Positions 16,491-25,058 of a stretch of DNA of 64,000 nucleotides are shown here, one piece after another; within the stretch, counting starts at the first letter, position 1, and each line of letters opens with the position of its first letter. The DNA is from Stieleria varia (lineage in GTDB: Bacteria > Planctomycetota > Planctomycetia > Pirellulales > Pirellulaceae), in the NCBI RefSeq assembly GCF_038443385.1, contig NZ_CP151726.1:1426001-1490000 (forward strand), given 5' to 3'. Both the position numbers and the translations under genes were made by a program. A model generated the notes under the pieces. That model was not told where the DNA came from. It was given only the letters and a program-made list of their open reading frames with translations, and did not search any database.

Positions 16491-17827
16491 CGGCCTGCGA
16501 TGAGATTCGGTCATTGCTGAGCGCCATGATCGACAACGAATTGACCGCGGAACAGATGACACGGGCCAGCGATCATCTGCGTCAATGTTCTGCATGCCAA
16601 AGGGAATGGCAGTCCTTGAAATCGCTCGACGCACAGCTCCGCGAAAGATTGGTGCTGACTGGCGTTAACGGCAAATCGATTGTCGAAAAATTCGACAACC
16701 TACGCTCTGGTGATTCATCTGCGGATGACGATTTGAGGTCGCGGAGTCCGCTGGGTGCCAAGCGACCATCAACCGCAACGCCGGTATCGACCGCCACACC
16801 GCCTTTCGCAGAGAAACGCAATATTCGTAAAACATTGTTGGTGGTCGTCGCGATGGCTGCTTCACTGGTCGGTCTTCTTGCACTGCGTGATCAATTCGCG
16901 TGGATCTCGCCTGTGATGCCGCAGCAGAACGCCGAAGTCGACTCACTCGAGACCCCATCGTCGCGCGTCGTCGCGAGGTTGGTCCGCGCTACCGGTGTGG
17001 TTGAAATGCAGTTGCAAGGTAGTTCCCGATGGGATTCGGTGATGACCACGCCAGAAACGCCGCTCGTTCAGGGATGCCGACTGCGGACCGGCGACTCCGT
17101 CCTTTGCGAGATTGAGACGGCCGATCGTGCGAAGATTCGATTGAACGAAACTGGAGAAGTCGTGTTTCGAGATGCCGGAGAAATCGAATTGATCAAGGGG
17201 CAATTGTGGTGCTTGGCCTCGGAGCGTTCCGGAATCGAAATTGATCTGTCCGTTGAAAGCAAGCCGGTTCCTCAGATAGCGTCGTTTACCTGTCCGAGCG
17301 AATCGGAGTTTCAATGCCACACTAGTGATCAGGGAGCCTCGTGTGACTCAGTCTCGCTGGACAATTCGCTGGCCGAGATGTCCTATGGCGCTGAAACATG
17401 TCTGATTGAACCGGGGGAAACCGTCTCGATTAACGAGCAACGCCGAATCGCGAGGACTCCAAACGGAAGTGTGGACGCAAAGATTTGGCAGCTTCCTTTG
17501 TTGGCGGTCGGCGAATCGATTGACGGAGAACTGAGGTCCGCCCTGAATCGGCTTTTGGCGCCGATCGGGATGACCAAGGTGCGACATATGAACGAAGAAC
17601 AGATTCGTCGACTGGGGCCGGCGGGGGCGATTCCGTTACTCGCATACGCCGTAACCGAAACCGGTGCCGATAATTTGCGTTTGAGGCAGACTGCGGTTTC
17701 ATTGGCACACGACTTTGCCGATCAACGCTCGATCGAGTTACTCAAAAGATTGGCCGCCGATCCAGACAGCGTGATTTCCAGTCAGGCCGAACGAACATTG
17801 CAGCGGATTTCCCAATCATTGCAGTAG
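16487..17827 (+). CDS. Membrane anti-sigma factor with zinc finger, FecR-like and HEAT-like parts
   Basis: A 446-residue protein starting at the ATG that overlaps the sigma factor stop (ATGA at 16487-16490). The N-terminus is a ZAS-type zinc finger, with HLRQCSACQREW giving the HxxxCxxC motif near residues 29-35. A single membrane segment follows (TLLVVVAMAASLVGLLALRD, about residues 113-132). The outer part begins VVEMQLQGSSRWDSV and contains a FecR-like region (GCRLRTGDSVLCEIETADRA, then EIELIKGQLW). The C-terminus (GPAGAIPLLAYAV and the following helices with SIELLKRLAADPDSV) resembles HEAT repeats. The protein probably holds the sigma factor inactive until an outer signal is sensed. The joining of a FecR-like sensor and HEAT-like repeats on an anti-sigma factor is unusual. 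Confidence 0.85.
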   Translation: MTACDEIRSLLSAMIDNELTAEQMTRASDHLRQCSACQREWQSLKSLDAQLRERLVLTGVNGKSIVEKFDNLRSGDSSADDDLRSRSPLGAKRPSTATPVSTATPPFAEKRNIRKTLLVVVAMAASLVGLLALRDQFAWISPVMPQQNAEVDSLETPSSRVVARLVRATGVVEMQLQGSSRWDSVMTTPETPLVQGCRLRTGDSVLCEIETADRAKIRLNETGEVVFRDAGEIELIKGQLWCLASERSGIEIDLSVESKPVPQIASFTCPSESEFQCHTSDQGASCDSVSLDNSLAEMSYGAETCLIEPGETVSINEQRRIARTPNGSVDAKIWQLPLLAVGESIDGELRSALNRLLAPIGMTKVRHMNEEQIRRLGPAGAIPLLAYAVTETGADNLRLRQTAVSLAHDFADQRSIELLKRLAADPDSVISSQAERTLQRISQSLQ

Positions 17828-17970
17828 GTGGAACCTGTTGCGGACAGACCACTATGCCACTTTCACTTAGACATCGTGAGGACCAACGCACGATTCTTGC
17901 TCCGATGGTGTCGTGCTCTTGATGAGACCAGAAACCACCCTGTCACTTGGTATCACACGGTCTTCCGTGG

Positions 17971-18729
17971 TCACTTCATCCGCTGCGGAGCGAATGTAGA
18001 GTCATGCGTTTCCATCAGATAGCGAATTGCTTGTTTAAAGTTGGGTTTCATGTCGAACGAAAGAAACGGATACCACGATGGCTTCCGCTCTCCACGGAAC
18101 CATGCGGTGTGCGCGATCGCATAAGCAAACATTGGCAGCGTCATGTATTCTGGTCGCTTCAGCGTTGTTCCGGGCCACAGGCTGTATTGACTGTCCCAGT
18201 TTCGCGGTAAGTTGCCGAGGAAGATTCCGAATCCGTGGAATACCGCTGTCAAATCGGTAAGCAACTCATTGTCGTACTCATTGCCGGACACTCGTTCTTC
18301 GCCCATCAACCGCAGGTGCGAGATTTCGTGAGCCATTGTTCCAACAAGTCCGATCAGATTGGACATTTCAGAAGTCTCAATGTGAATCACTGTTTTGTCG
18401 TGACGTTTGTCGTACAGGCCGGCCGCACCGATGGGCAAATACTTTCCGTCGTCATTCACGAGCCACAAATTGTTCTTGTTCTTGAACAGTTCTAATTCAA
18501 CCCGATCTGGATCGACATCCATATATCGGCAAACTTGATCTAGCAGGTTTCGCACGCTCGCAAACGATCCGTCGATTGGGTCGGGAAAGAAGTCGCGTGT
18601 CGGCAGAATAAGAGCGCGGCGAGTGAAAGTCTCTTGGCCGAACTGCCCCGATAGCCAACGCAGTCGGCATTCGATCCATCGTTTTGCTTCAGCGTCAACC
18701 GGACACAGCGGTTTGAACCAACCGAACAT
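17971..18729 (-). CDS. Hypothetical protein with an HExxH metallopeptidase-like motif
   Basis: About 252 residues, cytoplasmic by appearance. The ATG at 18729 is preferred, with AAGGAG 10 bases upstream; a GTG two codons earlier is possible. The key feature is MAHEISHLRLMGE near residue 135, an HExxH zinc-binding motif preceded by the hydrophobic stretch LIGLVGT, followed about 20 residues on by NELLTDLTAVFHGFG, where Glu or Asp could be the third ligand. This arrangement fits a gluzincin-like zinc metalloprotein. The rest (NDDGKYLPIGAAGLYDKR, then YMTLPMFAYAIAHTAWFRGE) is not a family I can name. There is no signal peptide. Proteolytic activity is an inference. Confidence 0.7.
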   Translation of the reverse strand: MFGWFKPLCPVDAEAKRWIECRLRWLSGQFGQETFTRRALILPTRDFFPDPIDGSFASVRNLLDQVCRYMDVDPDRVELELFKNKNNLWLVNDDGKYLPIGAAGLYDKRHDKTVIHIETSEMSNLIGLVGTMAHEISHLRLMGEERVSGNEYDNELLTDLTAVFHGFGIFLGNLPRNWDSQYSLWPGTTLKRPEYMTLPMFAYAIAHTAWFRGERKPSWYPFLSFDMKPNFKQAIRYLMETHDSTFAPQRMK

Positions 18730-18735
18730 GAACAC

Positions 18736-19197
18736 TCAACTCCTTGGCGGACAGAGAGAAGTGCACCCGTCGTGGATCAAGTCGCCGACGTGCATCTCAA
18801 TGGCTTAAGTGTAATTGTATTCTCGGGAACACGAATTGGGACTCATCAAACACGAACCAGTAGAAGTGCAAGCAAGCTAAACGGGGAGCGGTTCGTGATG
18901 GGGGACGGTTAAGCCTGACCATCGCGGATGTCTGTCTCCGTTGAGTGTTCGATGGGTGAAGATCAGTGGTTTTCCTTCTCCTGAAGAACAATCTGTTCCA
19001 GTGTACCCGATGGATCGTTCAGACGCGTGAATCGCAGTGTGGCATGCCCCCTCACCCCCTGCCCCTCACCCCCAAGATTTTCGCGACGTCGTCATTGGAG
19101 ATGGTTGGCTCCTCGCGCGAAGATGTTGGGGGAGAGGGGAGCCAGATTTGAAGGTGCGAGGGGAGCTCGTTTTTTATGTGGCTCCATTGAGGCCATG
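18736..19197. other. Gene-free stretch between the HExxH gene and the tRNA terminator
   Basis: No convincing gene. A low-complexity stretch near 19040-19075 reads as C-rich direct repeats of CCCCTCAC type, and 19126-19165 is G-rich with GGGGGAGAGGGGAG. The two could pair imperfectly and may be an eroded dispersed repeat. Confidence 0.5.
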
Positions 19198-19235
19198 AAA
19201 AAACGCCTTGCGGAACATGGGTTCTGCAAGGCGTT
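19198..19235 (-). terminator. Factor-independent terminator of the tRNA-Ser gene
   Basis: On the minus strand a 10-bp perfect stem AACGCCTTGC / GCAAGGCGTT with a 14-base loop is followed by a run of six T (19203-19198). It lies 14 bases downstream of the tRNA 3' end and is a standard intrinsic terminator. Confidence 0.9.
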
Positions 19236-19248
19236 CTTTCGTTTTCAG

Positions 19249-19331
19249 CGGAGGACACGGGACTCGAACCCGCAGCCCCTTACGGGGTACCTCAGTTCCA
19301 GTGAGGCCGCTCACCAATTCGCTTATCCTCC
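19249..19331 (-). tRNA. tRNA-Ser (anticodon GGA)
   Basis: On the minus strand the gene folds as a class II tRNA. The acceptor stem is GGAGGAT at 19331-19325 with GTCCTCC at 19256-19250 (one G-T pair) and discriminator G at 19249. The anticodon arm is CCTCA-CTGGAAC-TGAGG, giving anticodon GGA for the serine codons UCC and UCU. A long variable arm (CCCC-GTAA-GGGG) follows, then the T arm GCGGG-TTCGAGT-CCCGT. CCA is not encoded. A terminator follows directly. Confidence 0.96.
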
Positions 19332-19438
19332 GGAGCACCAGTAGTTTAGCCGGTTCAAACCGGGTTCGACTAGTGCGGTGAATCAGACAATCTGAACGGC
19401 CGTCAGGTTCTGCTTGTCGGCCGGTTGAGTGTCTGTTT

Positions 19439-20767
19439 TTACAGGGACGTCTTGGCGCCGCTGATCAGTTTGATGAACTCTTCGTTGCTGTCGAAACGCG
19501 CCAGTTGTTTGGTCAGTTGCTCCATCGCATCACAGGGGTGCATGCTGGAGAGCGTTCGACGCAGCATCGTGACGGCTTCGTAGGTTTCTTCGTCGTGCAG
19601 CAGTTCTTCGCGACGCGTTCCGCTTTGGGAAATGTCGATCGATGGCCACACGCGGCGGTCTGCCAAGCGTCGATCCAGGACGACTTCCATGTTACCGGTG
19701 CCCTTGAACTCCTGGAAAATCGCTTCGTCCATCCGGCTGTTGGTGTCGACCAAGCAGGTTCCCACGATCGTCAGCGAGCCGCCTTCTTGGAAAGCGCGCG
19801 CGGTGGCGAAAAGTTTCTTGGGGATGTCCATCGCTTTGATGTCCAAGCCGCCCGACATGGTAGCACCGCCGCGACCGCCACGGCCGACCCACTTGTTGAA
19901 GGCACGTGCCAGGCGGGTGATGGAGTCGAGCATCAGGAAGACATCTTGCCCGAGTTCGGCCAAGCGACGTGCCCGGTCGATCACGAGCTGGCTCAACCGA
20001 ACATGGCTTTCCACGTCCATGTCGAGGCTGCTGGCGATGACTTCGCCGCCCAGCACGTTGCGTTTCATGTCCGTGACTTCTTCGGGCCGCTCGTCGATCA
20101 GCAGCACCATCAGTTTCAGATCGGGGTGGTTGTGAGAGATCCCAGCGGCGATGTCCTGCAGCATGACCGTCTTTCCGCTTCGCGGTGGAGCGACGATCAG
20201 GGCCCGCTGGCCTTTGCCCAAGGGTGCCAGCAGGTCGATCACGCGGTTGGTGATCGGGCGTTTTGCGGTTTCCAGATTCAGCCAGCATTCGGGGTTGATC
20301 GGCGTCAACGCGTCGAACGATTTGACCTCTGGGTAATCCTCCGGTTTGAGGCCATCGACGTCCAGGATCTCACGGACCCGAGGTCCTTGCTGGCGTCGTG
20401 CCTGCTGCATCAGAGCTTTGATGTAAACACCCTGGCGCAGTCCGAATCGCTCGATCATCGTGCCTGGGACGAAGGCATCGGTGCGTTCGCGGGAGTAGTT
20501 GTTGTCTCGGCTGCGGAGGAAACCATAGCCATTGGGGTGCATTTCCAGGATGCCTTCGCATTCCTCCAGCGGTGCATCACTGGGGATATCTGCTGGTTCG
20601 CCACCACCATTGTTGTTTGGTCCGCTGGGTCCACCGGGGCTTCCGCCGCGACGTCGTCTGCGGGTGCGTGGTTTGCTGCCGCCGCCTCCGCTACCGCCGC
20701 CCGAATTACCGCCGGGTTGACCGTTGGAACCTGATCCGCGACGAGGGGTCCGTTTCTTTTTCGCCAT
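19439..20767 (-). CDS. rho: Transcription termination factor Rho with a Gly/Arg-rich N-terminal extension
   Basis: A 442-residue Rho, the hexameric RNA-dependent ATPase that ends transcription. The first 60 or so residues are an extension rich in Gly, Arg, Asn and Pro (GGGSGGGGSKPRTRRRRRGG inside it), likely disordered and RNA-binding. The cold-shock RNA-binding domain follows (GILEMHPNGYGFLRS), then the RecA-like core: LIVAPPRSGKTVMLQDIAAG (Walker A), VLLIDERPEEVTDM (catalytic Glu region), VFLMLDSITRLARAFN (Walker B), GGLDIKAMDIPKKLF and GTGNMEVVLDRRLADRRVWP (Q- and R-loop regions). The extension differs from E. coli Rho. The gene follows the tRNA-Ser gene on the same strand but is not obviously part of the same transcript. 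Confidence 0.97.
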   Translation of the reverse strand: MAKKKRTPRRGSGSNGQPGGNSGGGSGGGGSKPRTRRRRRGGSPGGPSGPNNNGGGEPADIPSDAPLEECEGILEMHPNGYGFLRSRDNNYSRERTDAFVPGTMIERFGLRQGVYIKALMQQARRQQGPRVREILDVDGLKPEDYPEVKSFDALTPINPECWLNLETAKRPITNRVIDLLAPLGKGQRALIVAPPRSGKTVMLQDIAAGISHNHPDLKLMVLLIDERPEEVTDMKRNVLGGEVIASSLDMDVESHVRLSQLVIDRARRLAELGQDVFLMLDSITRLARAFNKWVGRGGRGGATMSGGLDIKAMDIPKKLFATARAFQEGGSLTIVGTCLVDTNSRMDEAIFQEFKGTGNMEVVLDRRLADRRVWPSIDISQSGTRREELLHDEETYEAVTMLRRTLSSMHPCDAMEQLTKQLARFDSNEEFIKLISGAKTSL

Positions 20768-21846
20768 GTGTCGTCCAGAGTCGCTGATGATTTCGAGTCT
20801 CGCCAGGGGCGAAGAGCAATTGGGAGGTCAGAGAACCGGTGAGTTCTGTGTGGCCCGGGACGAAATCAGCAGCGTGTCCATTGAAGAAAACCGCATTTCA
20901 GTTAAATGAAATCCCGTCGAAAGATCTGCGGTTATTGATCGATCGAGGGTGTTCGAAACAAAGAGAGTTCGTGAACAGGTTGCGAGGACGAGTGTTCGCC
21001 GACGCGGTTGCAGTGCTTCACTGCGGCGTTTCACTGCGGGGTTTCACTGCGAGTAAGTCATTTGTGGCCATGAGGATGTCTCATGGAGAATCTCATCGGT
21101 GCCACGAAGTGCCGTTTCCAAGCCGCTTGATGGCCCGATTTGGATCAAGTCGCACAGACGGAACCAATTGTTTCGTCGTGCCCTATCCCCGAGTCACTTC
21201 GTTGCGTTCACTCCAACCAATCCGTTGTGGATTCTGTGCCCTGATAGGGGCTCAAATCTGGCCAACGCTACCGCTGTGCCCCAACCTGGAGAGCGACAGC
21301 ATGTTGAATGAATGTTTCCCAAATCAATCGACCCGATCCAGTTGCTTCTTCGGTGAAGCGTGATCGTAGAAAGTCCGGGGTTCGATGCCGAAATGGCAAT
21401 GGTGTTCCTTGTTGCATCATCGCTGACATCCGCTTTTTCCCTCTGTCGTCGCGATTGAGGAATCGCGGAGGAAACAGGCCGTCTCTTGTAATTCTATACG
21501 CTGACGGAACGGGGCGTCCAGAGAAGACGCAATCAAGTGAACTCGGGCAAGCTGGATTGAGCTGGTGGGCTCGCTTGACCGACAACGGCAGAAATATACC
21601 CGACCGAGAAGTCTTGTCAAGGCATTATTCATAAAGTGCCCCCCGTTGGTGGTGTTTTTGGCTCAAGGCCGCCTTGTACGCCGGGAAGGCAGAATCCTGG
21701 ATGTCAAACATTCGGGTGGCGTCAAAGTCCGCCCATTTTGTACTTTCGTTTCAAGCGTCAGACACTTCGCAACCGAATCTGACGAGGAGAAGGCAAAGGA
21801 TGCCGTCTGTTTTTGGCTTATTCACGGATTGAACAGGACCGACTCA
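20768..21846. other. Long gap of about 1.1 kb with no supported gene
   Basis: Both strands were read. The open frames here have amino-acid content unlike real proteins and lack ribosome sites. Near 21014-21053 a 12-13-base unit (TTCACTGCGGCG type) is repeated three times in tandem. The stretch must hold the promoters of rho (-) and of the thioredoxin-like gene (+), but I could not place them with confidence. It may contain a long leader or a non-coding RNA. Confidence 0.5.
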
Positions 21847-23082
21847 ATGCGAATTGCAGTCCTCGCTGTAGTAGCGATCGCCGCCGTTGGAATGAATGCA
21901 AGCAAGGCTTGCGCGGAAATCGCCTGGGAAGGCAACTTGCGAGCAGCCCACGCCAAGGCTCAGCAGGAGGGCAAGCTGATGCTCCTGCACTTCTATCGAG
22001 ACAACTGCGTGTGGTGCGATCGCTTGGAGGCCGGTTCGTTTCAGAACCCACAAGTTTCCGCGGCGATCAACCAGCAGTTCGTGCCGGTCAAGATTCACGG
22101 AACCAAGAATCCCAAGCTCGCCGAAATGTTCAAGATCACGCGGTATCCCACCGACGTGATCGTGACCACGGACGGCAAGGCCCTGTCGCACAACACCAGC
22201 CCACAAGAGCCGGAGAAATACATCGCGATGTTGTCGGGAGGCCTGCAAGCCTCCAAAGCGGCCGGCACGATGATCGCTGCTCAGGCTCCGGCTGCTCAGG
22301 CTCCGGCAGTTCAGGCACCTGCGGCACAACCATCCGCTGGTCAAAGTGTGGCGACGTCCCAACAGCCCGCCGTGTCGCAGCCGCCGTCCTATGCCCAGGC
22401 CGCCGCGATCGCAGCAGCACCGCCGTCGGCTCCACAACCGTCCGCGCCGGCAGTTGCCGCGTCCAACATGCCCACTCAAGTTCCCGCATCGACCGGGACT
22501 CAGCCACAATCCAATCAATTCGTGTTGCCGCACGCGGTTCCCGGTGCCACGACGGGGCAGTTGACTGGTGCTCGGATGGATGCACCGCGGGCTGATTCGA
22601 TGTCGTTGACGTTGCCTGTTCAACCGACCGCCCAAGCAGCGAGCTCTGCTCAACAGCAAGTCGTTTCTCAAACACCACCTTTGCCAAAGAATGAATCAAC
22701 ACCGGAATTGGCGTTGCAAGGTTTCTGTGCCGTCTCGCTGCTGAACAACGATGGCTGGGTCGAGGGCAAGACAGAATTTGGCGTGATCCATCTCGGCAAG
22801 CTCTACTTGTTCGCAAGCAAGGAAGCGATGGATCTGTTCGTCCAGGACCCCATCCCCTACACGCCGATGCTCAATGAAATCGACGTCGTTCGATTCTTCG
22901 AAGAACGCCGCATCGTTGCCGGCAAACGCGAGTGGGGCGTCAAGGATCCGATCCATGGACGCATGTTCTTCTTTGCCGACAAAGCCGCCCGGGATCACTT
23001 TGAAATGTCGTTCGAGCGATACCTCGACGCGTCTATCAAGGTGATGGAGCAGGCCATTCAGGATGCGAATCCCGGTACCTAG
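21847..23082 (+). CDS. Exported thioredoxin-like protein with a YHS-like C-terminal domain
   Basis: About 411 residues. The start is the ATG at 21847 (MRIAVLAVVAIAAVGM), which places a signal peptide at the N-terminus; the open frame upstream lacks that logic. Residues about 25-130 form a thioredoxin-like domain with HFYRDNCVWCDRLEAGSF, where Cys54 and Cys57 make a CxxC pair, and FVPVKIHGTKNPKLAEMFKI. A long linker follows, rich in Ala, Gln and Pro (AQAPAAQAPAVQAPAAQPSA). The C-terminal domain starts LALQGFCAVSLLNNDGWV and contains LYLFASKEAMDLFVQDP, the pattern of YHS domains. It may handle thiol redox or metal delivery in the periplasm. The exact role is unknown. Confidence 0.78.
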   Translation: MRIAVLAVVAIAAVGMNASKACAEIAWEGNLRAAHAKAQQEGKLMLLHFYRDNCVWCDRLEAGSFQNPQVSAAINQQFVPVKIHGTKNPKLAEMFKITRYPTDVIVTTDGKALSHNTSPQEPEKYIAMLSGGLQASKAAGTMIAAQAPAAQAPAVQAPAAQPSAGQSVATSQQPAVSQPPSYAQAAAIAAAPPSAPQPSAPAVAASNMPTQVPASTGTQPQSNQFVLPHAVPGATTGQLTGARMDAPRADSMSLTLPVQPTAQAASSAQQQVVSQTPPLPKNESTPELALQGFCAVSLLNNDGWVEGKTEFGVIHLGKLYLFASKEAMDLFVQDPIPYTPMLNEIDVVRFFEERRIVAGKREWGVKDPIHGRMFFFADKAARDHFEMSFERYLDASIKVMEQAIQDANPGT

Positions 23083-23091
23083 CCCGGATGA

Positions 23092-23156
23092 TTCATAACC
23101 CGACGCGTAAGCGAGGGATACTCGGTAAATCCCTCGCTTACGCGTCGGGTTATGAA
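23092..23156. repeat. Perfect 27-bp inverted repeat downstream of the thioredoxin-like gene
   Basis: The arms 23092-23118 and 23130-23156 are perfect inverted copies with an 11-base loop. The core is CGACGCGTAAGCGAGGGA. It stands 9 bases after the stop of the thioredoxin-like gene and resembles intergenic palindromes frequent in Rhodopirellula. There is only a short A-run after the second arm on the plus strand. Confidence 0.92.
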
Positions 23157-23474
23157 AAACAATCTGCATTTCCCAGCGATGTCACAACTCATTGTCAAGA
23201 ATCTGTTTGCGCTAAAATCAATCATCCGCGTGACTCATTCAAGCTAGCGCTCAATGGCTGACGCCAAAAATTGAATCGTGACAAATCACTGATCCTCATC
23301 CAAAGCCTCAAGCAGGGTTTCGCCGTAATCGAGATCTTGCCAAAGGTCCCAACGGGCAAGGAATTCTGGCGAATCCCAACACGCGATGGGTGGTGGTCCC
23401 CGTGATTCTGTGACGAAGGCGTCTATCATGGAGATTGGTTCTGCTCCCATTCTCCAAGCAATCGAAACACTCTC

Positions 23475-24755
23475 ATGGCACTTCCCCCCTGGGCCGTTGA
23501 CGCGATCCGTCGCGGGATCGTTGACGTGGCCCGCAAGGCCGGCGATCAAGAAACGCTTTCCAAACTCAAGCAACAAGCGACCGAGATCTTTCGCGATTTG
23601 CCCGATACCGCTGCGCGTAGTGTCGAAGCGATCGTGCGAACAGCAAAGACGGGGACTCAAACGTTGCAGCGTTGGGCAGACCGTCAGCCTGAAATCGCTG
23701 TCCCCTTGATCAATGCATCAGGACGTCTGCTGGACAACAAGCTGGGGTCGGGCTGCCCGATCCCGGATGCTGTCTTGCAAGTCGGTTGTGATTTGCTGCG
23801 TGGGGACTGCAAACGCGGTGGCCTACGAGAGCGGATTGACCACCGCTTGGATCAACTGGTATCTGGGCATGGTATCGCCGTTGCCGGCAACCTGGATCTG
23901 GCAATCGAAATGGTATCGCAACTCTCGCCCGAGTGGGGCTTGGCGATCCATCGCAGCCAAGCGATTCGATTGCCCAGCGGAACTCCATTGCCGGATGCGT
24001 TCGGCGCGTCCGCGATTCGCGAAGTCGGCGGCGTTCAGCGTATCGAACCCGATGACTTCAACGGACTCAGCCAAACGATTGTTGTATTGGCTGACGCGGG
24101 CGAAGTGGAGTTCACTTTGCCGACATCGATGAGCGACACGGTTCGCTTTGCGGTGGTGTTGCCGGTCGGGACGTTGACGGACGAACAAGACGGAGTACCC
24201 AGTGCAGCGGGACTGTTGGCCGGCGGTGTCGACTTGGTGATCCTGTCGGGCGATGGACTTGCTGGAGGACCGTCGTGCGGTTTACTGGTTGGCAGAACTG
24301 ACTGGATCGAACGATTGACGTCGCATCCCCAGTGGCGAGGTCACGCGGCCAGCGATGCAGTTGCCGCGATGATGCTCAGTGCGTTGGAGCATCGAGCGGT
24401 CGATGTGACACCCGAATCGGATGTCTCCACGGTCCGGCAACTGATCGCAGTCAACGAAGACAATCTGCGGAGTCGCGCCGAACGAATGTCAACGCGACTC
24501 TCCGGGGCGGATTCGATCCACAGTTGTCAAATCACCGATCATCCTGCATGGCTGATTGAATCGGGACGTTGGCAGTTTCCATCGCGTCAACTGCGAGTTC
24601 GCCACACGTCTCGGTCGGCCACGCAGTGGGCAAGTGATTTGGCCCAAGGCGATCCCGCCATCAGCGTCGGAGTCGACGGTGACGAGATCGTGGTGGATTT
24701 GCGTTGGGTTCCGGCGTCGGCCGACGGTTCGCTTGCCGAACGTCTGGAGTCGTAG
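23475..24755 (+). CDS. SelA-like (L-seryl-tRNA(Sec) selenium transferase) homologue lacking the PLP lysine
   Basis: A 426-residue protein that follows the layout of SelA, a PLP enzyme of the fold-type I aminotransferase group. The N-terminal part has IRRGIVDVARKAGD, then PLINASGRLLDNKLGSGCPI, which matches the SelA block INATGVVLHTNLGR. The cofactor region is LVILSGDGLAGGPSCGLLVG (about residues 254-272), matching SelA's FSGDKLLGGPQAGIIVG, but the Schiff-base lysine is Gly261. Other parts are also eroded (ADAGEVEFTLP in the middle). No selB, selD or tRNA-Sec is in the window. The protein is full length with intact reading frame and good codon use, so it is probably expressed in a new role that does not use classical PLP chemistry. 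Confidence 0.8.
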   Translation: MALPPWAVDAIRRGIVDVARKAGDQETLSKLKQQATEIFRDLPDTAARSVEAIVRTAKTGTQTLQRWADRQPEIAVPLINASGRLLDNKLGSGCPIPDAVLQVGCDLLRGDCKRGGLRERIDHRLDQLVSGHGIAVAGNLDLAIEMVSQLSPEWGLAIHRSQAIRLPSGTPLPDAFGASAIREVGGVQRIEPDDFNGLSQTIVVLADAGEVEFTLPTSMSDTVRFAVVLPVGTLTDEQDGVPSAAGLLAGGVDLVILSGDGLAGGPSCGLLVGRTDWIERLTSHPQWRGHAASDAVAAMMLSALEHRAVDVTPESDVSTVRQLIAVNEDNLRSRAERMSTRLSGADSIHSCQITDHPAWLIESGRWQFPSRQLRVRHTSRSATQWASDLAQGDPAISVGVDGDEIVVDLRWVPASADGSLAERLES

Positions 24756-24877
24756 CCGGGAATGAAGCCAGCATCTCGGGTGGACGGCATCGTCGGACAG
24801 AGGGCGTCTCGCTAACATCGGCTCACGCCGCTATACCTGGGGGCTGCCAAGGGCGGACGTTGAACTCGTGAGGAGCC

Positions 24878-25057
24878 ATGAATATGGACAAGAAGCAAAA
24901 GAAACGTTTGGATGTGATCAACAAGAAACTCCAGCACATGCGAAAGCAACTCTCCGGTTCACGAGAGCAAGCCGACGATGCGGACGAGCTCAAGGAACTG
25001 GAGACGACCATCGCTCAATTGGAAGCCGAAGCGGCCGAAATCAAAGGCTCCAAGTGA
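24878..25057 (+). CDS. Small coiled-coil protein (59 aa)
   Basis: A short gene read from ATG at 24878 with AGGAG (24871-24875) just upstream; the second ATG at 24884 is equally possible. The product MNMDKKQKKRLDVINKKLQ... is almost entirely charged, with heptad-like hydrophobics across HMRKQLSGSREQADDADELK and LEAEAAEIKGSK at the end, so it should form a helix or coiled coil. It follows the SelA-like gene after 122 bases on the same strand and ends 1 base before the end of the convergent VirD4 gene. The strong ribosome site and the typical coding pattern make it likely to be real. I cannot name a family. Confidence 0.75.
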   Translation: MNMDKKQKKRLDVINKKLQHMRKQLSGSREQADDADELKELETTIAQLEAEAAEIKGSK

Positions 25058-25058
25058 G

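Noticed and set aside
19505-20734. Open frame of 409 codons on the plus strand opposite rho
   Set aside because: Antisense shadow of rho; the rho reading has all family motifs.
20839-21363. 174-codon open frame after rho
   Set aside because: No ribosome site, unnatural composition, no motif; treated as non-coding.
23475-24755. Functional selenocysteine pathway
   Set aside because: The SelA-like protein lacks the PLP lysine, and no tRNA-Sec, selB or selD is visible in the window.
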